Shown here piece after piece: positions 26,299-34,338 of a stretch of DNA of 64,000 nucleotides. Source of the stretch: Nocardiopsis algeriensis (GTDB lineage: Bacteria > Actinomycetota > Actinomycetes > Streptosporangiales > Streptosporangiaceae). The notes beneath the pieces are model-generated. The model was not told the origin of the DNA, searched no databases, and saw only the letters and a list, made by a program, of their open reading frames with translations. The DNA lies in the NCBI RefSeq assembly GCF_014203695.1, contig NZ_JACHJO010000001.1:440369-504368 (forward strand). Reading direction: 5' to 3'. Every line of letters begins with the position of its first letter. Position 1 is the stretch's first letter. A program made the translations under genes and the position numbers.

Positions 26299-27186
26299 TC
26301 AGTCGAAGAGGTCCTCGGGGGCTTGGACGGTAACGGCCTTGGGCACCCAGGCCTCCAGCACACCCAGATCGGTGCAGGACCGAATGCGGGCGCGGACCTG
26401 GTCGGAGACGGTGAACCCGCGGGCCTCCAGAACCCCGATCACACTACGGGCCACCCCCTGCGCGCGGCCCTCTTCCCGGCCTTCCTCACGGCCTTCTTCA
26501 CGGCCGATGCCGACGTACTTGCGGGCGAAGTCGCTCTGCCATTCGTAGGTTTCCACGGACATCAGGCCCTCCAGTTCCCGGCGAGCCGCCTCGTTGAGAC
26601 CGCTCAGCACATAGTCATAGTAGAACGCACGGTTGCGGTCAGCGGTGGCATCCAGCGCCTCCACCAGCGCCTTCAACGTGCGCACATCACCACTGCCGTG
26701 GGCATGGGCCGACAGCACCGCCAGCTCCGGCAGCTCCCGTGCCCGCTCCACCTCGGCCACCACCGGCAGGTCATCGGGACCGATCACCAGCGGACGCAGC
26801 ACGAAGTCAGGATGGCCGGTCTCGAAGGGCCGGGCACACCAACGCGCCAGCGCCCGATCGGGGCACAGCACCACCAGCACCGCCGGACATTCCAGGCGCC
26901 CGCACAGAGTGGCCAGATAGGCATACCAGCTGTAGCGCTTCTTGGGGTCGTAGCAGTTCTGGCGCTCGATCGCCACGCCCAGAACGGTGCGGGTCCCCTG
27001 GCGCAGCACCACCGCGCTGTCGACGTTCCATTCCTTGGGGTCGCAGTTGGTCAGGGCCTCGGAGGTGGAGGCCACCTCCGAGTATTCGGGCAGCGGATAG
27101 TCCAGGACCTCGCGCAGCAGCACCGGGGCCAGGGCGGGTTGGTTCTGGACCAACCGCAAAGGGATCTCATGGGATCGGCTGGGCAT
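26299..27186 (-). CDS. Rpn/PD-(D/E)XK-like nuclease or transposase-related protein
   Basis: 295 residues from ATG 27186, with AAAAGGAG 5 bases upstream. The N-terminal region carries a PD-(D/E)XK-like centre, Asp56 in NVDSAVVLR and E74-x-Q76 in GVAIERQN, the D...ExQ form seen in Rpn (recombination-promoting nuclease) proteins. A charged repeat GREEGREEGREEGR (about 228-241) precedes a C-terminal helical tail (VARSVIGVLEARGFTVS) found in many such proteins. Assignment rests on motif pattern, not on a database match. The gene is bracketed by GATCTTG palindromes on both sides. It could be a nuclease acting on DNA, or part of a defence or mobile unit. Confidence 0.65.
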   Translation of the reverse strand: MPSRSHEIPLRLVQNQPALAPVLLREVLDYPLPEYSEVASTSEALTNCDPKEWNVDSAVVLRQGTRTVLGVAIERQNCYDPKKRYSWYAYLATLCGRLECPAVLVVLCPDRALARWCARPFETGHPDFVLRPLVIGPDDLPVVAEVERARELPELAVLSAHAHGSGDVRTLKALVEALDATADRNRAFYYDYVLSGLNEAARRELEGLMSVETYEWQSDFARKYVGIGREEGREEGREEGRAQGVARSVIGVLEARGFTVSDQVRARIRSCTDLGVLEAWVPKAVTVQAPEDLFD

Positions 27187-27210
27187 ACAACTCCTTTTCT
27201 GGAAGAGAGG

Positions 27211-27240
27211 ACCCAAGTAGGGACCAGGACCCAAGTAGGG
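27211..27240. repeat. 18-bp tandem repeat near Rpn-like gene start
   Basis: acccaagtaggg occurs at 27211-27222 and 27229-27240, part of an 18-base period. It sits 25 bases upstream of the start of the Rpn-like gene, in its 5' region. Confidence 0.7.
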
Positions 27241-27326
27241 GCGTGGATGTGAACGCAGGATCCGAGCACGGGCGCAGGAATGGCCAAAGGTTTCCGTCTA
27301 TTCCACCCTGGCCAGCGACTTTTCTC

Positions 27327-27414
27327 CCCGTGATCTTGTACCTACGGACACTTTCACTGCATGCGAGAGGGCAGAAAAACAGGGTGAAGTTGACCCCAGG
27401 TACAGGATCACGGG
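27327..27414. repeat. GATCTTG inverted-repeat element, array copy A
   Basis: Arm cccgtgatcttgtacct (27327-27343) pairs with 27398-27414 with one mismatch; total length 88. The 54-base centre has further pairing (actttcac with gtgaagt). Confidence 0.85.
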
Positions 27415-27572
27415 AAATAAGACACAGCCGAGAAAGGGAGCGCCGACTTCCCAGTCGGTTCGAGATCCCAGGCGCCTCAAGGGTCTCAGACCTACCCCCT
27501 GGCTGGTTCGGTTCGGGGCCTTCCTCACCTCGACCAAAATTCGGCCTTCCCCTCTGGCCAGCGGATTTTCTT

Positions 27573-27660
27573 CCCGTGATCTTGTACCTACGGTCACTTT
27601 CGCTGAATACGGAAGGACAGCAGGGTGGGATGAAGTTGGCGCTAGGTACAAGATCACGGG
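27573..27660. repeat. GATCTTG inverted-repeat element, array copy B
   Basis: Perfect 17-bp arms (27573-27589 with 27644-27660), again exactly 88 bases long. The centre keeps a short inner stem (gctg/cagc) although its bases differ from copy A. Confidence 0.88.
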
Positions 27661-27799
27661 AAGTAAGACACAGCGAAAAGAGGAAGCGCGGGTTTTCGGT
27701 CGGTTCGAAGACTCAGGTCTACCCCCGGGCTGGTTCGGTTCGGGGCCTTCCTCACCTCGGCCGGGATTCGGCCTTCCCCTCTGGTCAGTGGATTTTCTT

Positions 27800-27887
27800 G
27801 CCGTGATCTTGTACTTGCGGACACTTTCGCTGGATGCGGGAGGGAAGGAAAGCGGGGTGAGGTTGGTGCTAGGTACAAGATCACGGG
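27800..27887. repeat. GATCTTG inverted-repeat element, array copy C
   Basis: Arms gccgtgatcttgtactt (27800-27816) and aggtacaagatcacggg (27871-27887), with two mismatches; 88 bases long. The inner stem cgct/agcg is present. It follows copy B by 227 bases (A to B is 246). Confidence 0.83.
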
Positions 27888-28007
27888 GGATAAGACATAG
27901 CTGAGAAAGGAAGGGCGGGTTTTTCTGGGTGTGGAGGAGGGGGTGGGGGCTCCTCGGCCTTCCGAGGAGTCCCCACCGTTGGGAGAGGTTGAGGAGTTCC
28001 CACCGTG

Positions 28008-28490
28008 TCAGCGGGTGAAGATGTAGGGCCTCAGGCCTGGCGGAGGCGCGGTGCCCTCGGGCAGGGGGACCAGGGCCCAGGTGGAGGTGCCCAGGTCAGC
28101 CCAGGGGCAGGTGCGCGAGTATCCCCAGGCTGTGGACAACTCCTGGACCAGGAGGAGTCCGCGCTGGCCCTCGGCCCAGTTCCACTCGTCATCGCTGCGC
28201 TCGGTAGGGATCTGCGGAGCACTGCCGCTGCCGCCGTCGTCAGTGAAGCCCAGGCGCAGCAGGCGGCCCCGGCGCAGGCACAGCGTGCGGAGAACCTGGC
28301 CGTCTTCCTGGCCGGAGGCGGTGTACTTGCACGCGTTGGCGAACAGCTCGCTGGCGCACAGGGCGAGGGTTTCGACCGCCTCGTCGGGGAAGCCGGCCAG
28401 GTCGGTGGCCAGGTCTTGGCGGACCTGCCTGAGCTGGGCCAGATCGCCCGGGTAGGTGCGGTGTTCCCAGAAGGCGCGGCGCAGGCTCAT
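28008..28490 (-). CDS. ATP-binding protein, RsbW-like
   Basis: 160 residues from ATG 28490, which overlaps the stop of the upstream gene by 4 bases (ATGA). The N box is CASELFANACKYTASG, the middle FTDDGGSGSAP replaces the usual DxGxG, and the G-box region is GQRGLLLVQELSTAWGY. It is a stand-alone GHKL ATPase of the type common in actinomycete genomes beside regulators. The coupling with the proline-rich membrane-associated protein suggests they act together, perhaps as a membrane-tethered kinase or anti-sigma pair. Confidence 0.8.
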   Translation of the reverse strand: MSLRRAFWEHRTYPGDLAQLRQVRQDLATDLAGFPDEAVETLALCASELFANACKYTASGQEDGQVLRTLCLRRGRLLRLGFTDDGGSGSAPQIPTERSDDEWNWAEGQRGLLLVQELSTAWGYSRTCPWADLGTSTWALVPLPEGTAPPPGLRPYIFTR

Positions 28491-29197
28491 GCGGGCACCC
28501 CCATCTGGAGGTTCTGCCGCTGGATGTGCCACATGCGGGTGAGCCGGGCCAGTTCACGGTCCAGCTCGGCCTCGTCCACACGGTGGTGACGGCCCCGCGC
28601 AGGCGCCGGCACAGGGACAGGCACCGGCACAGGGGCGGTCACGGGTGCGGGCTCAGGCTTGGGCTCGGGGAGGGGTGCGGTTTCGCCGGCGAGCAGGTCA
28701 CCTACCGGGATGCGCGGCTCCGGAAGCCGGGGCAGCTGAGGCACCGGGGGTTCCTGGGGTGCTTGCGGGAGCTGGGGCGGCCGAGATGGCTGGGGCTCCT
28801 GCTTCGGCTGGGTGTCTGCCTGAAAGGCGGCGCGCATGCGGGCCACGTGCTTTTCGTGGGCCTCGTAGTAGGGCCGCACCAGCGCCACATCGTCGGCGCT
28901 CAGCACCTGGCGGGGCTCGGCCAGACGAGGCTCGGCCAGACGAGGCTCGGCCAGACGGGGCTCGGCCGGATGGGGCCGGGACTGGGACTGGGAAGGCGCG
29001 GGGGTGTGTCGCGGGGCGGTCGCCGGGTCGGGGTTGGCCACGTAGCGGCGGACCCGCGTCGACCTGCGGCGACGGGAGAAGCGAGCGGAACCGCAGTGGC
29101 GGCCGCGGGAGGGGAGGATCAGCGCCAGGAGCGTACCCAGGGTACGGCTCACAAGCGCAGCACTAAACTGGTGCACGCTGGCAATCCTGTTCTTCAA
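28487..29197 (-). CDS. proline-rich, possibly membrane-anchored hypothetical protein
   Basis: 236 residues. A hydrophobic segment near residues 12-30 (FSAALVSRTLGTLLALILP) is followed by a basic stretch (SRRRRSTRVRRY), four A-E-P-R units, a helical patch (LVRPYYEAHEKHVARMRAAF) and a long Pro/Glu/Val-rich low-complexity region. The VRPYYEAHE segment resembles VRPYVLAHE segments in streptomycete proteins encoded beside ATPases, but no function is known. ATG 29197 is the chosen start; a later GTG near the hydrophobic segment is possible. Coupled to the ATPase by a 4-base overlap. Confidence 0.6.
   Translation of the reverse strand: MKNRIASVHQFSAALVSRTLGTLLALILPSRGRHCGSARFSRRRRSTRVRRYVANPDPATAPRHTPAPSQSQSRPHPAEPRLAEPRLAEPRLAEPRQVLSADDVALVRPYYEAHEKHVARMRAAFQADTQPKQEPQPSRPPQLPQAPQEPPVPQLPRLPEPRIPVGDLLAGETAPLPEPKPEPAPVTAPVPVPVPVPAPARGRHHRVDEAELDRELARLTRMWHIQRQNLQMGVPA
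28909..28970. repeat. 15-bp coding tandem repeat (A-E-P-R units)
   Basis: About four copies of a 15-base unit with core ggctcggccagacga, inside the proline-rich gene. They encode repeated LAEPR units and may vary in number between strains. Confidence 0.75.
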
Positions 29198-29379
29198 GTG
29201 GTGAGTTGCTGGCCACGACCCCGGGCGCTTGTGTGCGTCGCGGGGTCACGTGTTCAGTTGTATTTGGCAGCATCATAGGGGATGGGGGGAGCGTTACCGG
29301 AAAGTAGAGGAAAAGAAGTTGGGGAAATACCCGACCGCTCGCACGATCAGGGCATATGAAACTTCTTCACATTTCCGCG

Positions 29380-29401
29380 AAATGCCTTTATTGCGGCATT
29401 T
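29380..29401. terminator. hairpin beyond the hydrolase gene
   Basis: aaatgcc (29380-29386) pairs with ggcattt (29395-29401) around an 8-nt loop, about 30 bases beyond the stop of the leftward hydrolase gene. It is AT-richer than the other hairpins here. Confidence 0.45.
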
Positions 29402-29432
29402 GTCCACGCATTTCTTCCGACGCTCCCGCCGG

Positions 29433-30197
29433 TCACGCCCCCAGGTGGTCCATGATCAGTTCGTTGACCCGGTCGGGGCGCTCCACGCCGACCAGGTGGG
29501 CCGCCCCCGGGACCACCTCGAACCGGGCGTCCGCGATGCCGTCGGCCAGCCTGCGCCCGTGCCCCGGCGGCAGCAGGGGGTCGTGGGCCCCCGTCACCAC
29601 CAGGGTGGAGGCGCGGACCCCGGCGACCAGATGGCGCTGGTCGATGCCGTCGGCCGCCTCGCACAGCGCGGCGAACGCGCCGGGGTCGATGCCGTTGAGC
29701 TCCCTGGTGAACCGGGCCACCGTCTCCGGCCTCTGCTGCATCGTGTCGGGGGTGAACCAGGGCAGCGACAGCTCGGCGGCGACCGCTTCCGTCCCCTCCT
29801 CCCGCGCCCGCTCCGCGATCAGGTCCCACCGGTGCATCGGAGGTGTGCGCGGAGCCGCGGCCAGCAGCACGAGCCGCTCCAGTGTCCGGGGGGAGTTGGC
29901 GGCGATCCACACCAGCAGTGACGCGCCGAACCCGGCACCCACCGCGGAGATCCCGGAGAACTCCCGCTCCTCCAGCAGCCGCAGGATGTCGAGCGCGAGG
30001 TCCTCGACGCTGTAGGGCCCCTCCGGGGCCGGCGAGGCGCCGTGGCCCCGGTGGTCGATCCTCAGTACCCGGCGTACGCGCGTCAGCTCGGGCAGCTGGG
30101 GCTCCCAGACCGACATCGTGGTACCGAAGGTCGGCACGAGAAGCACGACGGGTGCGTGCCGGGGCCCGTCGATCCGGTAGTGGAGCGGAACGGTCAT
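29433..30197 (-). CDS. alpha/beta hydrolase-fold protein without nucleophile serine
   Basis: 254 residues from ATG 30197, with GGAGG 5 bases upstream. The fold is that of 3-oxoadipate enol-lactonase-like hydrolases: IDHRGHGASPAPEGPYS, a C-terminal Asp in VVTGAHDPLLPP and His in GAAHLVGVERPD. The nucleophile elbow, normally G-x-S-x-G, reads VGAGFGAS, so residue 89 is Gly (codon GGG on the coding strand). Ser93 lies four residues later and is not in the elbow position. Classical hydrolysis is therefore doubtful; the protein may bind without cutting, or use another residue. Monocistronic; divergent from the DinB-like gene. Confidence 0.8.
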   Translation of the reverse strand: MTVPLHYRIDGPRHAPVVLLVPTFGTTMSVWEPQLPELTRVRRVLRIDHRGHGASPAPEGPYSVEDLALDILRLLEEREFSGISAVGAGFGASLLVWIAANSPRTLERLVLLAAAPRTPPMHRWDLIAERAREEGTEAVAAELSLPWFTPDTMQQRPETVARFTRELNGIDPGAFAALCEAADGIDQRHLVAGVRASTLVVTGAHDPLLPPGHGRRLADGIADARFEVVPGAAHLVGVERPDRVNELIMDHLGA

Positions 30198-30353
30198 ACA
30201 CACCTCCGGGTGGCCGGGAGGCCAGAGTACCGACACTTTCCGTACCGGTTCCACCACACGGGAAACCTTCCCCTTCGCCGCGCTTCCCTCCCCGAAATGT
30301 CGTACCTCCTTCCTAGGCTGGTGTGCTTCGGAACACAACAAGAGGAGCTCCTC

Positions 30354-30872
30354 ATGTCTACAGGGCAGAGCACGGTGGACGCCGAACGCGAGTGTCTCCT
30401 GCGCATCCTGGGTGAGCAGCGCGGCTTCCTGCGCTTCACCGTCCAGGGCCTGACCGACGAGCAGGCGAGGAGCAGGCCCACCGTGAGCGAGCTGAGCCTC
30501 GGCGGCCTGGTCAAGCACGTGGCCAAGGTCGAGCGGGACTGGATGTCCTTCGTCCTGGAAGGCGCGGAGGGCTCACCGGTGGCCGGCGACGACGACAAGG
30601 AGCACGCCGGAAGCTTCCACCTGGCGGACGGGGAGACCCTGGCCTCGGTCCTGGAGGACTACGCGAAGGCGGCCGAGGAGACCGACCGCACCGTGCGCTC
30701 CCTGCCCGACCTGGAGGTCTCCCACCTCCTTCCCCCGGCGCCGTGGTTTCCGGAGGGGACCTCCTGGACGGCCCGCGACGTGCTCGTGCACCTCGTCCGG
30801 GAGACCGCCCAGCACTGCGGCCACGCCGACATCCTCCGCGAGACCCTCGACGGCCAGAGGACCATGGGCTGA
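30354..30872 (+). CDS. DinB-like (DUF664) protein
   Basis: 172 residues of the DinB/YfiT four-helix family: LRFTVQGLTDEQARSRP, GGLVKHVAKVERDW and a C-terminal HLVRETAQHCGHADILRE. The three histidines that bind a metal in this family are present (in LVKH, and two in QHCGHAD). Members are thiol- or mycothiol-dependent S-transferases, or of unknown role. Start ATG 30354 has AGAGGAG 6 bases upstream. A strong hairpin follows the stop. Confidence 0.86.
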   Translation: MSTGQSTVDAERECLLRILGEQRGFLRFTVQGLTDEQARSRPTVSELSLGGLVKHVAKVERDWMSFVLEGAEGSPVAGDDDKEHAGSFHLADGETLASVLEDYAKAAEETDRTVRSLPDLEVSHLLPPAPWFPEGTSWTARDVLVHLVRETAQHCGHADILRETLDGQRTMG

Positions 30873-31238
30873 CATGCGCCGGGGGGCACGTCCTCTCGGA
30901 CGTGCCCCCCGAAAAAGGTGGCGAGGGCCGCTCCCGCATCCCCCCTCAAAGTACGGAAGCGACCCTCGCGCCGGGAAGCGGCCTGCGACTCCTCCCCCCT
31001 GGAGTCGAGGCCTTGAAGGCCTGTCACGCGGTGACCGGTGTCCCGGTTGTCCGGAGCGATCCTGTCGTTCCGCGTTGATGAAGACACTACCGACACCCAC
31101 CTCGAAGGACAACCCTCTGTCACTGGAAACTACTTAAAGTAATCATCATTGGTGTACAGGCCCCGTGCCAAGGACCTGTGGGCAGGGTCAAGCGGGGGTC
31201 ATGGGCGTCCACTCCGGCGGCGCGCATAGCCTGGACCG
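30873..31238. other. 366-base intergenic region
   Basis: No gene found. The left end holds the DinB-like gene's terminator; the right end is AT-richer and carries an 11-base palindrome tacttaaagta (31131-31141), about 100 bases upstream of the SURF1 start, which could be an operator. I see no further structure. Confidence 0.55.
30881..30910 (+). terminator. terminator after DinB-like gene
   Basis: 13-bp perfect stem ggggggcacgtcc (30881-30893) with 30898-30910, loop tctc, followed by gaaaaagg. Confidence 0.82.
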
Positions 31239-32042
31239 GTGAGATCACCGCTACTCGGCCCACGGTGGCTCGGCATCCACCTCCTGGTCGTACTCCTCGC
31301 CGCGGTGTGCGTCGCCGGCACCGCATGGCAGTTCGCCCGTGCCTTCGAGCCCGACCGCACGGTCATCACGAACCCCGCCGAGGACCTCGCCGACGCCGTG
31401 CCGATCGGTGAGCTCCTGGAGCCGGGCCAGTACATGCACCCCGAGACCCACGCCAACACCGCGGTCACGGCCACGGGGCACTACGACGCGGACTCCCAGC
31501 TGCTCGTCCCCGCCAGTGAGGAAGGCGTGCGCGGGTACCACGTCATCCTCCCCCTCGTCACCGGGGACGGCGCCGCGGTCACCGTCAACCGCGGCTGGGC
31601 GGAGGAGGGGCAGGAGATCCCGCCGGTCACCGACGAGGAGGTCACCGTCTCGGGCTGGCTCCAGCCGCCCGTGGCCGACGGCGGCTACACCCCGGTGTCC
31701 CCGCCCGAGGGCCAGGTGGAGCGGATCGCCACGTCCCTCCTGGTCAACAAGTGGGACCACCCGCTCTACGAGGGCTACGTCGCCCTTCCGGAGCAGGACC
31801 CCGCGACCAACTCCCTCGTGCCCGACGAACCGCCCCAGCCGCCGACCGGCATCACGGTCAACTGGCGCAGCCTGAGCTACACGCTCCAGTGGGCGATGTT
31901 CGGCGTCTCGGGGGTGGTCTTCTGGATCATCCTCATGCGCCGGGAGCTCGCCGACGCCCGCGAACAAGAGGAAGGGGCCCCCTCCGAACCGGAGGAGACC
32001 CCTGTTCCGAAGGGGGATCAGGCCGCGGCGGCCGATTCCTGA
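31239..32042 (+). CDS. SURF1-family protein
   Basis: 267 residues with the SURF1 layout: an N-terminal membrane helix (about 12-30), a long loop and a C-terminal helix (about 217-236). Conserved pieces are HYDADSQLLV, YHVILPLVT, VTVNRGW and NWRSLSYTLQWAMFGVSG. SURF1 helps assemble cytochrome c oxidase, probably by delivering haem to subunit I in the membrane. Start GTG 31239 lacks a good ribosome site and may be leaderless. Its last 25 bases overlap the 3' end of the convergent DUF3817 gene. Confidence 0.88.
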   Translation: MRSPLLGPRWLGIHLLVVLLAAVCVAGTAWQFARAFEPDRTVITNPAEDLADAVPIGELLEPGQYMHPETHANTAVTATGHYDADSQLLVPASEEGVRGYHVILPLVTGDGAAVTVNRGWAEEGQEIPPVTDEEVTVSGWLQPPVADGGYTPVSPPEGQVERIATSLLVNKWDHPLYEGYVALPEQDPATNSLVPDEPPQPPTGITVNWRSLSYTLQWAMFGVSGVVFWIILMRRELADAREQEEGAPSEPEETPVPKGDQAAAADS

Positions 32043-32425
32043 GTTCCGGAACGGGCCTCGTCCGCGGCCCGCTCCGACTTCACGACCCGGTTCTCGACCA
32101 CGAAGCCGAGCACCGGGATCGTGCCCGCGAGCACCACGCCGAGCGTCTTCCCCGCGCCCCAGCGGCGGTCCAGCGCCACCCACAGGACCACGAACACGTA
32201 CACCATGTAGATGTAGCCGTGCGGCATGGCGATGAACAGCATCAGCGGTGACTCGGGGCCGAACCACCCCTCCAGCCCCGCGGGCGCGGCCATCAGGGAG
32301 AATCGCGCGGTCTCCCCGACCAGGTACTTCGCGGGCATGGCCACGAAGGTCAGACCCAGGAGAAAGACACCGGTCACATAGGCCAGCACCCGGTACAACG
32401 CGAACGACACACGCCTCTTGTCCAC
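32018..32425 (-). CDS. DUF3817 membrane protein
   Basis: 135 residues from GTG 32425 (VDKRRVSFALYRVLAYVTG). Three or four hydrophobic helices and the FIAMPHGYIYMVYVFV segment mark the DUF3817 family, small membrane proteins often encoded near haem and respiratory genes in actinomycetes. The frame continues upstream for 1.5 kb inside the GT2 gene; that part is not coding. The ribosome site is weak. The 3' end overlaps SURF1 by 25 bases. Confidence 0.83.
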   Translation of the reverse strand: MDKRRVSFALYRVLAYVTGVFLLGLTFVAMPAKYLVGETARFSLMAAPAGLEGWFGPESPLMLFIAMPHGYIYMVYVFVVLWVALDRRWGAGKTLGVVLAGTIPVLGFVVENRVVKSERAADEARSGTQESAAAA

Positions 32426-32550
32426 CGCTACTTCACACCCATCAGAGGATTCCCATTTTTGGCCGGGGTTCTTCTCCGAGGCTAAACGCTGCCGCGGACC
32501 AGAACCCTCCGGGGGCCTCCCCGCACCCGGGAGAGGCCCCGCCGACCGCG

Positions 32551-34116
32551 TCAGCCCCGCACCGGGGAGGTCCAGGTCCCGTCGGTCCTGGCCGTCCACG
32601 CCTGGGGGATCGTCTTCAGCGCCAGGTAGGAGTCCACCAGGCGGATGGGGAAGAAGAGCAGCCCGTACAGCAGGTAGGACGGGCGCCGCCGGATCGCCGT
32701 CATGAGGCAGGTGAGCATGTAGTCGGGGATGAACAGGCCGATCGCGAGGGCGACCAGCGGCAGGAAGGCCGTCACGCCGGCGAACAGGTCCCCGGCGAAG
32801 GGCACCCCGAGGAACGGTTCCCCGGCGACCGTGCCCACCAGGACGAACCCGGCGGTCAACGCGGTGACCAGGAGCAGGAAGGACACGAGCACGACCTCGA
32901 TGATGTACAGCGCGAGGAAGAAGCAGAACACGCTCGGCCACAGCTTGTGCCGCCGCACCGTCTGCCAGAAGCCGAGCGTCCACCGCGTCACCTGCTTGCG
33001 GTAGTCCGCGAACGTGAACGGGTCCTGGCTGTAGGCCTTGGTGTCGGGGTTCATCGAGATGCGCCCGAGGCGCTTGCGGTGCACCTCGAAGGTCATGTTG
33101 AAGTCCTCGATGACCAGCCCCCGCGGGTTGATGTCGATCTCCCGCAGGGCCTCGCTGCGGTAGACGCTGGCGAACCCCGGCACGATGAACGACGTGTTGG
33201 CGAAGCGCCAGGTCTGCCCGAAGCGCATGAGGTACTGCAGCATGAAGTACAGGCGGTCCCGGTAGGCCGAGATCAGCCGGCCGACGAAGGTGCGCTCGCG
33301 CGGCTTCCACTCCGACACCACGAAGCCCGCGACGGCGGCGACGTCGGGGTCGCGCAGCTGCCTCCTGGCTCCTTCCACGTAGCCGGCGTCGAGCGTGGTG
33401 TCGGCGTCGAGGATGAGCACGCCGTCGTAGTTCGAGGCCAGGTCGAACTCCTCGATGACCGCCTCCAGGGCTCCCGCCTTGCCCCGGTTCTTCATGAGTT
33501 CGAGCACGTTGACACCGGCACGGGCGGCGATGCCGGCGGTGGCGTCCCCCGAGGAGTCCGACACCACGTAGATGTCCCATCTGTCGAACAGCTCCAGTGC
33601 CGAGGAGATGGCCCCCCCGATGACCTGCTCCTCGTTGTGCGCCGGGATGACGACGGCGATGCGGGCGGGCGGCGGGTCGCCCGCGGCCTCGCCGGGCGCC
33701 GGCACCGCGTCGTCCGCCCCGCCGGCGGGGGCCTCGGCTCCCGCCCCACCGGCGGGGGCGCCGGCAGCGGCGAGCACGCGCCCGCGGGCCCGGCTGCGCC
33801 CCCTTCCCTTGCGGTACCGGGAGCGCGGTGTGCGGCCGAGGGCGGCGTGCACCGCGTCGTCGCCCAGGCGTGCGAGGCCCATGACGGTCCAGAGAAGGAG
33901 ATTGGCCCCGAAGGCCAGCCACAGGAGCGCATAACCCCAGGGGCCGAAGCCGGAGGCCGCGACCATGTCGGTCGCGAAGTCGAACCAGTAGACGAAAAGT
34001 GTGACGGCGAGCGCCAGGGCCACGAGCCCGGTCAGCAGGCCGCCGATGAAACGCGCGATACGCACAGCTAGGGAACCCCTCCCAAAGGCAGCTGTTTCGG
34101 GCAGACGATAATTCAC
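32551..34116 (-). CDS. processive family 2 glycosyltransferase
   Basis: 521 residues. Two N-terminal helices (about 23-44 and 60-82), a basic/Ala-rich linker, then a GT2 domain: VVIPAHNEE (155-163), Asp187 in VVSDSSGD, DxD at 237-239 (DAD), ED at 337-338 and the processive signature QVTRW (375-379). Further helices follow to the C-terminus. This is the layout of hyaluronan/poly-GlcNAc-type synthases that make and export a polymer. GTG 34116 is chosen; GTG 34065 is possible and lies behind GGGAGGGG. It is divergent from the WbqC/PIG-L/epimerase genes, so the four may form one glycan locus. Confidence 0.88.
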   Translation of the reverse strand: MNYRLPETAAFGRGSLAVRIARFIGGLLTGLVALALAVTLFVYWFDFATDMVAASGFGPWGYALLWLAFGANLLLWTVMGLARLGDDAVHAALGRTPRSRYRKGRGRSRARGRVLAAAGAPAGGAGAEAPAGGADDAVPAPGEAAGDPPPARIAVVIPAHNEEQVIGGAISSALELFDRWDIYVVSDSSGDATAGIAARAGVNVLELMKNRGKAGALEAVIEEFDLASNYDGVLILDADTTLDAGYVEGARRQLRDPDVAAVAGFVVSEWKPRERTFVGRLISAYRDRLYFMLQYLMRFGQTWRFANTSFIVPGFASVYRSEALREIDINPRGLVIEDFNMTFEVHRKRLGRISMNPDTKAYSQDPFTFADYRKQVTRWTLGFWQTVRRHKLWPSVFCFFLALYIIEVVLVSFLLLVTALTAGFVLVGTVAGEPFLGVPFAGDLFAGVTAFLPLVALAIGLFIPDYMLTCLMTAIRRRPSYLLYGLLFFPIRLVDSYLALKTIPQAWTARTDGTWTSPVRG

Positions 34117-34240
34117 GAAGTCTGCGATAGGTTGACGCCCCGCCGCGCGGAACGGTTCACACAGGTCGGCGTCCTATGTAGGCCACGAAAAACGTATACA
34201 AGGAGTCGCCGGGGATGGTAACCATTAGAAGGTATTTGCA

Positions 34241-34254
34241 GCGGAGCACTCCGC
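34241..34254. promoter_or_regulatory. palindrome in the GT2/WbqC divergent region
   Basis: gcggagcactccgc has perfect 6-bp arms around ca. It lies in the 222-base, relatively AT-rich gap between the divergent GT2 and WbqC genes, where both promoters must be. Confidence 0.4.
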
Positions 34255-34338
34255 GTTCACCATCTGCTCATCTGATGTCACGCAGAGCCTCGTGAAACCG
34301 ACCGAAACACGACACCGAGAGAGAAGGAGAATGCCGGA

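Larger units (their letters stand above)
27187..28007. other. 821-base noncoding region with tandem inverted-repeat array
   Basis: No gene found. It begins with an 18-base tandem repeat (27211-27240), then three irregular tandem copies of a ~230-245-base unit starting near 27306, 27551 and 27778; the third is cut short near 27930. Each copy holds an 88-base palindromic element listed separately. Confidence 0.75.

Noticed and set aside
27300-27930. CRISPR array
   Set aside because: Only three copies, spacing 246 and 227, copies are palindromic elements with diverged centres, and no cas gene is near.
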